Below, one piece after another: positions 11,863 to 23,329 of a stretch of DNA of 64,000 nt (position 1 is the stretch's first letter; each line of letters opens with the position of its first letter). The stretch comes from Calliopsis andreniformis (lineage: Eukaryota; Arthropoda; Insecta; Hymenoptera; Andrenidae), in NCBI RefSeq assembly GCF_051401765.1, contig NC_135071.1, positions 9,650,961-9,714,960 on the forward strand, given 5' to 3'. The notes under the pieces were generated by a model, which saw only the letters and a list, made by a program, of their open reading frames with translations, had not been told where the DNA came from and did no database searches. The translations under genes were made by a program, and so were the position numbers.

Positions 11863-12289
11863 TTAATACAATATCATTTTCTGTAAGTCTTGCCTGACAA
11901 ACACTGTTTTCATGCATTGTGATACTATGTATTCCATGGTCCCTGTAACCTTTGGCTTACTTCGAATTCCTCCACCCGTAATTTTGATTGAATGTTGACC
12001 CTCCCGATATTCATCGATAACTTCCGGTCGTTGGAAGCTTGATGAGCCAAACGATAAGCTCATCTGCACCCTCCTAACACTATTCGTGCGGTCTTTAAAC
12101 GTGAGGCTGAAAGAATCTCCCTTGTGAACGATCCCAAGGGAAGAAAAGGTTGCCAGAGGGTGAAAAGGTTGGTCAACGCTTTGGCCAGCTTTTTTAGTAT
12201 AAAGAGCCACGGCAAAATGCAGACGTAGAGGCCACGAAGGGAGAGATTCTCCCTTGTGGGACACGTCGAGCGTGGAATTAGGCACTTTT
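11863..12289 (-). CDS. Candidate 3'-terminal coding exon, product unknown
   Basis: On the minus strand, TACTTTTTCCAG (acceptor AG at 12290-12291) is followed by one base and then an uninterrupted frame of about 141 codons to TAA at 11863. AATAAA lies about five bases further on. Codon use is mixed, with roughly half the third positions G or C, above the local background. The predicted peptide is polar, with no signal peptide, membrane segment or domain that I recognise. A short motif, H-K-G-(E/D)-S, occurs twice about 43 residues apart, reflecting a small DNA repeat at 12110 and 12245. No upstream exon could be paired with it. It may be a real terminal exon, a retained fragment, or a fortunate open frame in a GC-richer island. 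Confidence 0.3.
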
Positions 12290-13794
12290 CTGGAAAAAGT
12301 ACTTGATCCTGTCTATAAGGGTCCACTGCAGCTAATTAGAGCAACGCCTTCCTCTTTTCTACCAATTTATTCTTTTCTCACTTTCCTTCGTTAATTTTCG
12401 CTTTTCCATATTTTTCAGCTTATTTTTGCCTACTCGACTATTCCTGCATAGAAGTAAGTTTATTTTTATATTATACAACATGATTCTAGTTTCTTATTTT
12501 CTCAGTCGTTGTTCTCGCTCTTCTTATTTTGCTTTGAATGCCTTTGGTTACTCTTCTTCTCACATCTCCTTATTTTGACACTTTGCAAAATGGTGAACAC
12601 TTGCTTTCTCAACTCTTGAACTCCTTTCTTCTTCTTCCTTTCTTTTTGCTTTGCCACTTTACTTATTATCCTCTCGTTCCTTGTCCCCTCATCTCTCTTG
12701 ACTACTCGATTGTCCCTTTCATACTCTTCGTCCATTCCATGCTCTTCTGCGTCGTCCTTTTCTACCTCTTTCTCCTTTATTCGCACTTTTTTATCCTTTG
12801 CGCTCTCGCGACCTCTCGTCGCTGCAATCAAGCGTGCTTTATGAAATGTGAAATCGATATCGCAACTGTGGTACGCGTAAACGTAGTCTGCAAAGGTAAG
12901 GACGACGCGGAAACGAGCGGTTGCATTGAGCTTCCTCTGAAATGTCTACTGTCCTCAATTTGCAATGGGAATGCAATTTTATGAGCACCTCGCAAAGCAG
13001 TTTTTGAAGCGAAGTTTAATATAGTAGGCAATATTAACTGTTTTGGTGCTAAAATATTTTTGAAACAATACGTGAGGAGCGCAACCGAATATTAGGATCT
13101 GTTTTAAAGACGAATTCTCCACAACTGTCAACGATTGTTTCAACGATAAAGAAGACGTAAGGAGAATAATATCTTCTGTAGGACAAGTAAAGTAAAAATA
13201 ATAAATGACATGTAATATAAAAGGAATCAATTGAAGTCAAAGAAAACATAAATGTGATACTAGTTGAGAATTTTATGAGTTAACGAGTTAATGTTATTAT
13301 ACAATGTAGTGTGAAGACTGCAGTTACTGTTTCGTTAATTATTTATGAAATATTTATATTAGTTAGGATATGAAAGAAGCTTACAGTTTATAAGAATAAT
13401 GCTTTAATAATTCACTGTTCGCTGTAACCTGTTCTGGAAAAAACGTTGATCGACTTAAGAACTGCTGGTTACTTTTAAATGTTTCACCGCAGAGTTTTAT
13501 TTGAAAATTTCTGGAGTTAGCGAGTGATCAAATTTTGAACCATTAGAGTATCATTGAATCCTTAGTAGTTTCAGCAATGAAAATCAGTGGAATGAAAATA
13601 AACTTAGAGCTAGAATACAAGGTACTGCTAAGATCACGATCAATACTTTTTTCATTATTTATAAAATATTAATGTTAATTAGCATGGACTGGTCCTTAAG
13701 GACACATAATAAAATAAAATTAAGGACACAAAATAAAATTCGTTGGAGCAGAAAAGTGAAATAATTTTCTTTGGACCATTCCTAGATAGCACTC
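12290..13794. other. Strand-asymmetric pyrimidine-rich DNA, then AT-rich DNA
   Basis: From about 12330 to 12840 the plus strand is dominated by C and T (CTTCTTCTTCC-like words). On the minus strand this yields a 109-codon Lys/Glu/Arg-rich frame (12502-12831) and on the plus strand a Phe/Leu/Ser-rich one (12538-12984). Both are what a purine/pyrimidine-biased strand gives automatically, so I do not call a gene. 12990-13790 is AT-rich with nothing recognised. Confidence 0.4.
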
Positions 13795-14105
13795 GACGTC
13801 TTGAAGACATTTATTTTATGTCCATTTTATACCTGAACGTCTTATGGCATAATTTGAACATCTTAAAAACATTCAACAGCGTATGTTTTACAGACTTGCG
13901 GAATTTATATTCATAAAACGTCTTAAAGACACACTACATCGATGTCTTAAAGATGTTCATTTTTTGACTAAACGTCTTCTAGATGTAATTTGAACATCTT
14001 TAAGACGTCTTATGGTTGTCTTTTAAGACGTCCTAGAGGCAGACTGATTTGTAACATCGGACGTCTCAGAGACATCTGCTGGACACTACTGGTTGTCTTA
14101 AAGTT
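13795..14105. repeat. Array of imperfect AAGACGTCTT palindromes
   Basis: About ten occurrences of GACGTCTT/AAGACGTC or one-base variants lie in roughly 310 bp (near 13798, 13832, 13858, 13917, 13942, 13970, 13995, 14018, 14060 and 14094), at irregular spacings of about 20-60 bp. The core AAGACGTCTT is its own reverse complement, so units are equally readable on both strands and can pair with each other. The 74-codon frame across it (13990-14214) is a by-product. Confidence 0.7.
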
Positions 14106-15084
14106 TTTAAAATACCTCTACGCTATGATTCTTTTTTCCCTTGTGATTCTTTTTTGGATGAGGTCTAATTTGTCCTTGTTTTTTTCACATGGTAGTGGTG
14201 GTTGCTGGGGGTAGTAATTCAGTTACAATGTCCTCGTCGTTAATTAGGATTTTACATTTTTAAATTAAATTTTAAATGTTAGGACTTTAACAGTGGCACT
14301 TTAAATCTCAAGAAAGACATAAATATAAATACTACTATTTTCTATATTTTGTCCAAACAAATTACTAGAGTTATTGTTTATACGTAACTCAGCCTAGTTA
14401 GTAAGTTATAATTGGTCTGAAACTTAATTATCGGTTGTAACTAATCTAAGCACACTATTTTAACTATTATATAACTCCTTCCTCGATCCAATAATTTTGA
14501 AACTAGTTCAAATGTACATATTTTCAATAATTAAAATCTATCCCTCAAAAAAAAAGAAGCAAGAACTTTTTCTTATAACACAACTGCCAGTTACAGCGAC
14601 CGCGGTAGAAATGAAATCAGACTTTTATTCAAAATATTCTCAGTTTGAATATTTGATTATTTCAAAGGCGGGACGTTTAAAGGCAAGAACCTCTATCTGG
14701 ACTTTGGGCCGAGGTCAAATTCTCCCTGGAGTCTATGCCAGTGGAAATTTCATATCCCAGATTCGCCGAAATTGCGTGTAAAAGTCAGACTTACTTTCGA
14801 AGCCCGGAACTTTACTTCGCACTTTTACTCCCTCGTTTTTCGACAAAAATTCACTCGGGTGTACCTTCTTGTTCCTTTGAGATCCCGTGTACTACGGCTC
14901 GCAGAGTTCTAAAGTTAACTAGATGAAGATTCCCCTCTACCTTCTTCGGGACTTTAAACCACGCCTTAACTGGTCGGTATTTAATACATGTTTTCGCGAA
15001 ACAGCTTTCCCTCTAAATTTCCTGTGGCCGCACGCGTTAGTTCGAGGAGAGTTATAATTATGTTTAGCTTTGGGGGTAAGTAAG
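14106..15084. other. AT-rich then mixed DNA, nothing recognised
   Basis: Two overlapping plus-strand frames (14497-14781 and 14735-14926) lie in a slightly GC-richer part, without acceptor, signal or domain support. No repeats seen. Confidence 0.35.
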
Positions 15085-15188
15085 TTGTTATGAATTTCCT
15101 TTGATACACGTATGGAGTCTCATTACTGAATACTCTAAGGTCGATTTCGTCGTATCGTCGAGTTTCACTTGAGAGTCTTTCAAACATG
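15085..15188 (-). repeat. R-family repeat, isolated left-end module
   Basis: On the minus strand: GAAAGACTCTCAAGTGAAAC, then TCGACGATACGACGAAATCG, a GTATTCAGTAATGAGACTCC segment and a CAAAGGAAATTC end. This is the whole left-end module (about 100 bp) without tract or right-end module. Confidence 0.7.
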
Positions 15189-15899
15189 ACCGCTAAAAAT
15201 ACAAATTCTATCTGGTGGACGTCAATTACCTCGCAACCACAGAACTAGCAGTTTTAGTTCGAGATAGACCTCGTGAAAGACTGTCACCATTGCCTCGATA
15301 CCTTCATCCGTAAGTAATAGCTCGTGCAGCTCTCTGCAAAAATCATTGAAGTGGAAGAATGAAAAATCTGGTGGTATTCGTTGGGTTTAGTTTAGCTTCT
15401 ATTGACACGGGCTACATGCTTTGATTCGATGTGAACACCGACCCCGTGGCACCAGCTGAACGACATTGGGACCGGAAATGCGAGCAGCCGAACCGAATAT
15501 GCTAGTCACGTGCCAACCGTCTGTGTCTCTATCTAACTCCTTTCCTCTCACGATTCCCTCAGTCACCATCAGCCACCTTTCGCTCCTTTTTCTTAATTCT
15601 GTTCTTAGTTCCTGACTAAACTTTTCTTGAGTCCCTCGATTCCTCCTCTCCATTTTGATCATTTCTTCCATCAGATTAATCCTCCACTTCTTCTAGAGTC
15701 CTGTTCTCGTTTATATTGCCTTGTGCACATACAAATATTTATTCCAGGTTCTTTAACCTCTGTTTTAGCTTCCAACTTCGTTTATCTTATCCATTCTAAA
15801 GTTTTCTTGGCCTGTCGGTTCGGAGGTCTGAAATCAACTTTAATTCTTCTGCTTCGAAGGTAAGCGGTCGTGACCAGAAACATTTTCACAGAAATCAGA
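15189..15899. other. GC-richer island, possible regulatory DNA
   Basis: 15390-15660 is GC-richer; overlapping frames on opposite strands (15399-15671 minus, 15627-15863 plus) have no further support. Nothing recognised. Confidence 0.3.
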
Positions 15900-16545
15900 T
15901 ATGTATCTGTTTGCGAGAGACACTCAAGTAAGGTTCACTGGTATGACGAAATCAATTGTACTTTGCTCAGTAATAAGTTTCATCATATATGTATGTATAT
16001 TGAAGAAAACTAAGAAGTATGATTGACTTTTAATATCTAATTTTTTATTTGCAAACTCTACGAAGACTTGAAAACTGAAAATTTGGAAGTTTGAATATTT
16101 TGAATTATTGAAAGTTTGAAACTTGGAAGTTGAAAAATTTGAGGAATCAACGATTTATAATGTGAAATATATATACATGAAAATCTGAAACCTCTGAATA
16201 TTTGAGAATTCAAAATTTGAAATATTTCGAAATTTAAAAACTTGGAAGTCTCAAAATTTAACAATTTGAAGAATTAAGGATTTGTATGTATTTGAAATAT
16301 TCAAGAGCCTGAAGATATCAGAATTCGAAGATGTTGAAATTTGAGTATTTGCAAACGTAAAAGCTTCTAAAGTTTGATAGTTAAAAATTAAAAAATTCAA
16401 GAAGTTTAATGTAATATTTTCATTTCATTATAATAATTTGATCACTTAGTGTAGATCATACGTTCATTTCCGAGAAACTCTCAAGTCAAATTCGACCGTA
16501 GTTGTTTTAGAAGATCAAATAGGATCGCAAAGAGAGGAGAGTTTT
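15900..16545 (+). repeat. R-family repeat, most complete copy
   Basis: The left-end module at 15901-15960 (GCGAGAGACACTCAAGTAAG and TGGTATGACGAAATCAATTG) is followed by the GTATATTGAAGAAAACTAAG segment. A G-sense tract of AATTTGAA and TTGAAATATT words runs from 16072 to 16400. The right-end module lies at 16411-16445 (TTTTCATTTCATTATAATAA), followed at once by a second left-end core at 16480-16500 (GAGAAACTCTCAAGTCAAAT). This shows the order left end, tract, right end, left end, as if the copy were cut from a tandem or circularly permuted unit. Confidence 0.75.
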
Positions 16546-17900
16546 CATCATTCTTACGTCCCGTTGATCGATTCCTGGTGCTGCAGGTATTAGCCGTCTC
16601 GTTCTTAATTGCTAGTCATTGTCCCAGACCTAGGGTGAACTTAATCGCTCGTCTGGCGAGCTAGAAGCACGTGCACGTGTTCCTCTCGGCTGAACTCTGC
16701 GACGAGAGCTGTGCATCTCTTGGCTTAATGGAACTTCTGCTTTGCCACACTTCTGAATTGATTCCTCTCACGCGCCCTTTTGAACTACACAGCTACCTCT
16801 TTAGGAGAAAAACGAGCCCTGCTTATCGTGTGCCACAATTTAAACACGCGATTCTCACTATCTGCTACCTAGAAAGCTCTGGTATCTTCTTAAGGTACTT
16901 GGTATCTTTCTATATAGTTAAAGCTTCTGTATCTTGAACTGTGATTGATGATTCATGAAGTAAAATCAGAGGTGAATTAGTGAAAGAGGCAAAAATATGA
17001 TTAAAGCTGGATCCACACCTAATTTTGAAGTAGATTAGTTCAAAGAGTTGACTCAATAAGGTGAGTATTAATCCTTATATCTTAATCTTTTGTAACATTA
17101 TTATTTGGTAGCATACCTAGGTATATGTTCTAACTATTTTATTATGATTTTTTTAATATATAAGTTGGCAACTTTTAAATATCTTATTATTTTTGGATAA
17201 ATCGTATATTTTCGACTTAACGCAGAATTTATGAACATATAATAGCTTTTTATGGAGCGTTAAATAGACATAAGTTGATTGTTTGTAAAAAATAGATAAA
17301 GCGACTGTTTATTTATATTTCTATATATATTTTTATATGGAGCATTAAAAGTTGAATTATTTAAACTCTTTATGAGCTCTTCTAAAATTCCTGATGTCTC
17401 AGGACAACTTGTGTTATTTGGACAACTGGCATGGTGGAATTTATGAGGACAACTTTATTCATGACAATCAAAACTTAAGTTCGTCGCATGGTTGAACTTC
17501 TAAGAGGCAAGGGAATTGCCAGCGTTGCGCTTTAGTTATTAAATTGCTCTGTTAGGCTATATACTCTGCAGTACTCACTTCGCTACGAGATATACGAATT
17601 TTGCTTTTGTGGTTTGTTTATATATAACACGTGAAATAATTGTTCCAGATAAGTTCGTATAATCCTATATTTCCAGTTTAGTTGTATTCTTACGGACGAC
17701 TTTCTAAATATCCACTCGTTAAGAAACTATTATCGAGATCATAGTAAAATACTGTATAATAACTCACAATTGTCTCAGTCGATAGTTATATTTTGTATAT
17801 TAATATCTCTTTTCTTCCAGACTTTTAACGTTTAATTTGCCATTTTGTAATTTTATTTGTTTCAATATTCTCTCACTCAGAGTAACAATTAGATCTCGGT
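16546..17900. other. Short GC-richer stretch then AT-rich DNA
   Basis: 16550-16830 is mixed and contains an 88-codon plus frame (16671-16937) without support. The remainder is AT-rich. GGACAACTT recurs at about 17402, 17429 and 17452, too little to call a repeat. Confidence 0.35.
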
Positions 17901-19907
17901 TAAATCTGGATTTGGGGGCGAATTGATGAACCAGTTTTCATGATTTTGAAATCATGCCAAAAACCCCGATGTATCCGATGTTTCTCTATGAGAAAAGAAT
18001 TTCGAAGAAGTTGGATAATTCGTTGGTAAATCCCTTTGTTTCTCTCTCACGTAGTTTCTTCTAGAATTCTCTTACGGGTCCATCTTTGATAAGATGTAAA
18101 AGAAGTGGGTCCAAACAAATAGATCCAAAAAGTTCAAAAATTGAGAACAATTTTTCTTGTAGAATGTCGTTATACACTACGTAACTAATAAAATAAATAA
18201 TAATATTGACCTAGTTGTTTTCTAAAAATAAGGGTTCAAACGATTTGACTCTGTGGAAACTTGTTTGCCATTTTCAGATATTCTCATTAAATTCCTTTAC
18301 AACGTAATTGTTTGTAATTTCGATACTCGTTAAAAAGTATCGTAGGTAAAAAGCGTAGTAGCCATAAAATTGCAGATGTTCCTTTAAAAGCCTATAACTT
18401 CGTTAAAAAGCACTTTTTTTAATCCAGTTTCACTCGTTTCGAAGAAAAATGAGCAATATTCTGATTCCATGTACCAATATTACAAACACTGTTGGGTACA
18501 TGATACATCAGTTGTCAAATATGAAGGAATTTTGATACTTTCTATTTAAGGGAAGATTTTATTCCTTGTGTACCTATTTAAATAAAATCACAGAACCAAT
18601 TAAAATGTACAAAAATTCAAATTTTGATATCGAACTTGGGTGGATATTATTGAGTGGATATATTGAAGCTTTGAAGTTTGATCATTTTTTAGTAGTATGT
18701 ACATATTCAACTATTACAATAAATTTATCCACTGCTATAGGTTCCACTTCTCTAATTGCGTATACGAAAACGAGAATTAGCATAAATATTCCAAAATCAA
18801 TGATAAGTGAGATGATTGTTGCGATCGTTAGACTTTTCCTAATACAAAAAAGAAGTTTGATAGAGAAAAAAGAAAGCAATGATCTATAATAATACTAGTG
18901 GAAAAATAGATGGATGGTTCGGTATAATTCTCGTTAGTAAAACTTTGTGAGTCTTTCGTTTAAGGCATCTAGTGGTTGACGAGCAGAGAGATAGTTCGAA
19001 GTATCAGAGATAATGGAATGGAGTACGAAAGGAGATAAGTAACATTAGATTTCACAGAGGGAGACGAGCATCTGGACTAAAAGATGGCAAGTAGGGAGCA
19101 GACATGATTCCTTTCGTACATCAGGCTAGGAATATTATTCGAGGGTTTCCTTTGCATGGAGGGACTACGATAGGGTAAGATTGCGTTATCTTTCTTTTCG
19201 TCCTATGCTCGCTTTAGTTGTCTTAGGGCCAATCTTGCCAACAGAATTACTGTTGAAATGAAGCAAGTTTAATACTTGAATCAACTACCTATCCATAAAG
19301 TCTTTACGTCAAATAGGAGACGCAAAAATCGTTTCCACTGATCCTCGATGACAGACATGAACCGAGTCAGGTGTCCTGAATTGATTCCCATCTTACATGA
19401 ACTTCTACCTTGATACACTTATCCAATAGCTATCTTGGAGGTATATCTAATTTGAAATGCTGTCTTACTCAGATAGATTGGTTGACGACCTCCTCCATCC
19501 TATCTATTTTCGAAAAGAGTTTATTTCAAATGTGGGTAACTTCTAAATTTGTTGATTTGAATCTGTAGAGAGGACGAGAGTATTTATGGTTGAGAGGTCA
19601 TGTGAAAAGCTTTGTTTTGTCAGAGTTCCTCTGGACAACGAAATCATTGAGATGGATAATGAGGGCAATTGCGGCAAAGTCCAGAGTGCTCAAGAGAGCT
19701 TGCGTGATTAGTCTTATAGTGAAGGGTATATGATTCCACAATAGCTATCTACGTATATGAATAGAGGATTACCACTAATAAGCCTTTAATTACTAGCATT
19801 GATCCTGATCGATCCTCTTAATACATTTTCTGTTATTGTCCACATTTAACAATGAAACACTTTATAAGAAAATTTGGCAAAGATTACTCTACATTACATA
19901 TTATAAA
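17901..19907. other. AT-rich DNA, nothing recognised
   Basis: A short perfect inverted repeat, CATGATTT/AAATCATG, occurs at about 17939-17956. A 107-codon plus frame at 18566-18889 is Ile/Lys/Asn-rich, overlaps a minus frame and is probably chance. No repeats shared with the rest of the window. Confidence 0.4.
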
Positions 19908-19998
19908 ACAAAGTTATATAACTTTTTAGAAAATAGAAAAGAGACATGTTATACATATGTCTTTTTTTCTCTTTACTAAAAAGTTATGTAACATAGAC
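19908..19998. repeat. Long near-perfect hairpin, about 40-bp arms
   Basis: GTTATATAACTTTTTAG (19913-19929) pairs with CTAAAAAGTTATGTAAC (19976-19992) with a single G-U type mismatch. Pairing continues inward through the AAGAGACAT / ATGTCTTTTT region with small bulges to a loop of about nine bases around 19952. This is either a tiny palindromic transposon derivative or, if transcribed, a miRNA-precursor-like stem-loop. No target-site duplication is obvious. Confidence 0.6.
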
Positions 19999-21575
19999 CC
20001 ACCTTCATATATGTTATACTTTGTTTAGATATAACAATTAATGTCATCATTTTATGAGCATTCCATACTATTAGGTTCAAAAGAAGTCTTTGCATCCTAA
20101 AACTGGGTGTCCAATGTCGAGGGTTAACCCTTTCCCGTCTTATGTCAAGTCTGATTCAACATTGCATTTCGTCCCATATGATCCTATGTCAAATCTATTC
20201 AACCAAATCGAATCTAAACAAATGAACACGAACTAGGTGGAACGAAACGGTATAAGTAACTTGGATTGCATAAAGTTAAGTGCAACTTGTTAGATATTGA
20301 TTCTTTTTTTAAAGTAAGTCAATCCTCATTTACATTGTTTGTGGAATGATTTAATACAAACGACAAGACTTGAGTCTGATTATTTTAAGGATCCTCACGC
20401 CGATTCTTTGAGTTCTTAGCAATTTCTGCCATTGACATAGACAATAACATCACATCAGGATCTGCGCTTCTTCAGGATCTCGTCTATGTACGTAATTTTC
20501 CGCGATGGGAGGCCGACGACGAGCCTGTTCAGGTTAGCACAGGTTGTTGTACAGTACAGAGGTCTCTATATACTTCTCTGTCTCTCATATTCCTTTCTTT
20601 CCTCGCTATTCTCATTCGCGACCCCGAGGTAACGGGTAATAACCTTTTCCTAGTCCGAGTTTTTCTTCTTCAAGCTGGAATGAAACGCGTCTTTCTCGTG
20701 GAGAGCAATTGCTTTCGCCTTCCTGTCCCTCGGGAATCTCTTCGCTCCCCTGTGTCCTGGAAAATTTTCCATGGAACGTAGTTAAGAGCAACACATTACG
20801 TAGACATTGGAGGACGAAGGGACACTTGTTTCAAGTTAGATTTGAAGGGGTTGATATGCTACTCGCGGATTGCTTCATTTGCCTAGGGCCTAGGAGGTCT
20901 AGCTTCATTTACCTTGAGGGATCTAACTTTCTCTTCAGGCTGTAACGAAATTTGATATATTTTAGGCGTCGACAGACTCTACTAAAAAGGAGCGGTCGAG
21001 ATGAGTGAAGTTTCGTGTTGAATCGCAAGTAAGATTCCTCTTTTAAACAGTTATCCTAACAATTTGCTACCTTTTGGATAAGCGTGTTAATTCTGTTTGC
21101 TGAAGATTCTTGGAACAAGTAGAGTTTATTTGCGTTGAAACTGATTTATAACTGGACCCAATATATTCAAGGTACAACAGATTTAATTATGCTAAAAGTG
21201 TGGAGCGAAGTAAGAATGTTTTAGGAATTAAATATTCGTGTGAAACGAATGATTCTAGGTGAAGATATTCTTCGAAAAAGTCCAACAAATATACAAAGTA
21301 GGAATGAGTGAGCCAAGCAGCTTCAAGCCATAATAGATTTAACTGTGATAGAGTGTAAGCCAGACTTAAATGTTCCTGCGGAACAAATCTGAGTGCACCC
21401 TCCAAAAGCCTCTGATTCCTCCATTAACTTGATTAAAACTGTGACGCGCACGAATCTCATCGCTTGCATTTCATAAAAATCTCATCTATCGACTCCAAGT
21501 AATCGTCGATTAATTGAAATTCACGCAGTCCCGAGAGTCGCGTACACTTCAATTGAACTTTCCTCGTTGTTTCAG
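19999..21575. other. AT-rich DNA with an island at 20600-20950
   Basis: The island contains overlapping plus and minus frames (20709-20945; 20612-20794) without gene-like features. The rest shows nothing recognisable. Confidence 0.35.
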
Positions 21576-21836
21576 CGTCTTTCGAACCGATCGTTGATTT
21601 CGGTAACTACAACCCCCTATCTCAGTGATTGTCCCATCTCCGAGGCGACTTCGAAGCTTCCTTTAATGTTCAATCACATCGGGATCGATTGCACAAAGGG
21701 TATCGACCCGATTCACTTCGTCGACGTTACGATGAAAGGAGCCAGGGGAGAGGACAACTTCAATAAGATACCTTTGCGCTTGAGCCTAGTCACCGTGACG
21801 GATGAAACGTTTGGGAGGAGCGATTGTGACTGTTGA
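21576..21836 (+). CDS. Candidate 3'-terminal coding exon, product unknown
   Basis: TCCTCGTTGTTTCAG ending at 21575 is a strong 3' splice site with a continuous pyrimidine tract. It is followed directly by a frame of 86 codons to TGA. By my count about 60% of third positions are G or C in a region of roughly balanced composition, as expected for coding DNA. The peptide ends with acidic and Cys residues (SDCDC) and has no domain, signal peptide or membrane segment that I recognise. A different reading frame from the same acceptor also looks protein-like but stops after 16 codons, so the frame is uncertain. No clear AATAAA follows closely; only AATAATTAATAGA-like sequence is present near 21860. 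It might also be part of a non-coding transcript. Confidence 0.35.
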   Translation, partial: RLSNRSLISVTTTPYLSDCPISEATSKLPLMFNHIGIDCTKGIDPIHFVDVTMKGARGEDNFNKIPLRLSLVTVTDETFGRSDCDC

Positions 21837-23329
21837 TTAAGGACTACAGTTTTGTAGAAATAATTAATAGAATGTTTGATATAAGCTGGTACTCAAAGGA
21901 GATCTCGATCAAACTTGGCTGTGATGCTTGTGGTTTGGACTTCGACTCTCAGCGCTGAGTCTACAGCTTGCAAACTGCAATTGTTACTGAAGTATTAATA
22001 CAAGTACCTCTTCCTTGAAGTATAACATTTTATGTTTAATTTCATGGAACAGTGTGAATCTACGAAATTCTGATGTCCATTTCTTTGACTTTTTACTGGA
22101 AGTCGAAAGAATTTTACAGTTTGGTGGAATAGCTGAAAATACTGTGCACATATTTCTTTTATCGATTGACATTCATGTTAACAGGGCGAAAACCGATTCG
22201 TTGATTTAATCTCTTGAAAGCAGTTTTGTATAGGAAAATGCTGTAAATGGGGTGATTGTGTATTTTTAAACGACAAATCTATCTGTGTAAAGAATTTTTA
22301 AAAACACCTGCTTCTGAAAAAAATATTAAAAATTAGCACATGTTTGTTGCTTTTTCAATAAAATTCTGACTGTATGCAACAGAATTTTTGAATTTTTACA
22401 GTGACAAAACAATAAAAACAGTTGTAGCTTTTTCACGAAATTGAGCTTTGCGACGAATTATTTTTAGAAAAACGTATATCCTCGTGATATTAATTTCAAT
22501 AGGTTTTCTTATCTTAACTTTTTGGTTGGTTTTCATGAATGTCAGCCGACTAAAAAGGTACGTGCCAAATATTTCTGGTTATTTCACAATAATCGATGAT
22601 ATTTCGAAATGAATTCTTCTGAGAATCCTAGAATTCTGCCTTGCAGCATGTAACGTATGTTACTTGTAACGTAAAACTTCACTTGAGAATTTCTCGTAAG
22701 TTGCCTTTGACAGTACTTTCAAAACGTGTATCGACCTGAGATTTTAAAAAATGTCTGTCGAATAGCAACGTGAAAGCCTACTAAGTATCTGACAATGTTT
22801 CTAGAAACATATCCACTTGGATTCGATATATTTATATATTTTTCTGCCAAATTTCGATATTGTAATCCTATAATGAACAACCAGCTGCTTTCTAAGTATT
22901 TGCATCTGAAATGTAAACATTTTAGCAAAAGGCACACGCACAATCTATTGTCGATATGAAGTAAATAATAAGAGGTTACTTTAAAGATACTTGCTCGTAA
23001 CAATACAACGAAAATATAGGAAAACAATCAAAAACAAAAACTTATGAACAATGAACAACGAAATTATCTTGAGGACGAACGACTAAAAACTACTAAAATC
23101 GCAGTTTCAAACATAACTTGTTACATTGGAAAGCTTATCGATGAAGAACAGACATTAATTGTTCATTAACTCAGAAGCAGGTACACATTTAATCCTCTTA
23201 ACAAAAAATTTACATATGTACCTGCATATACTTGTGTATAGATATATTAAAAGTATCACTAATCAAAAATAAATCAAATCGAAAAATAGTTTTATTGTCG
23301 AAATGATGAATTACATCCTATACCGTCAA
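21837..23329. other. AT-rich DNA, nothing recognised
   Basis: Short overlapping frames on both strands at 21984-22209 and a 102-codon AT-rich minus frame at 22719-23027 lack support. No repeat noticed. Confidence 0.4.

Noticed and set aside
12502..12831. Lys/Glu/Arg-rich frame that looks like a coiled-coil protein
   Set aside because: Any purine-rich strand yields such a peptide; the opposite strand is simple C/T-rich sequence and there is no exon evidence.
16058..16264. Minus-strand frame with repeated Phe-Lys/Ile-Leu words resembling a repeat protein
   Set aside because: It is the translation of the AATTTG tract of the R repeat.
17939..17956. CATGATTT/AAATCATG inverted repeat as a regulatory site
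   Set aside because: Eight-base arms with a two-base centre are expected by chance in 64 kb of AT-rich DNA.
18566..18889. 107-codon plus frame
   Set aside because: Ile/Asn/Lys-rich AT-driven composition and an overlapping minus frame.
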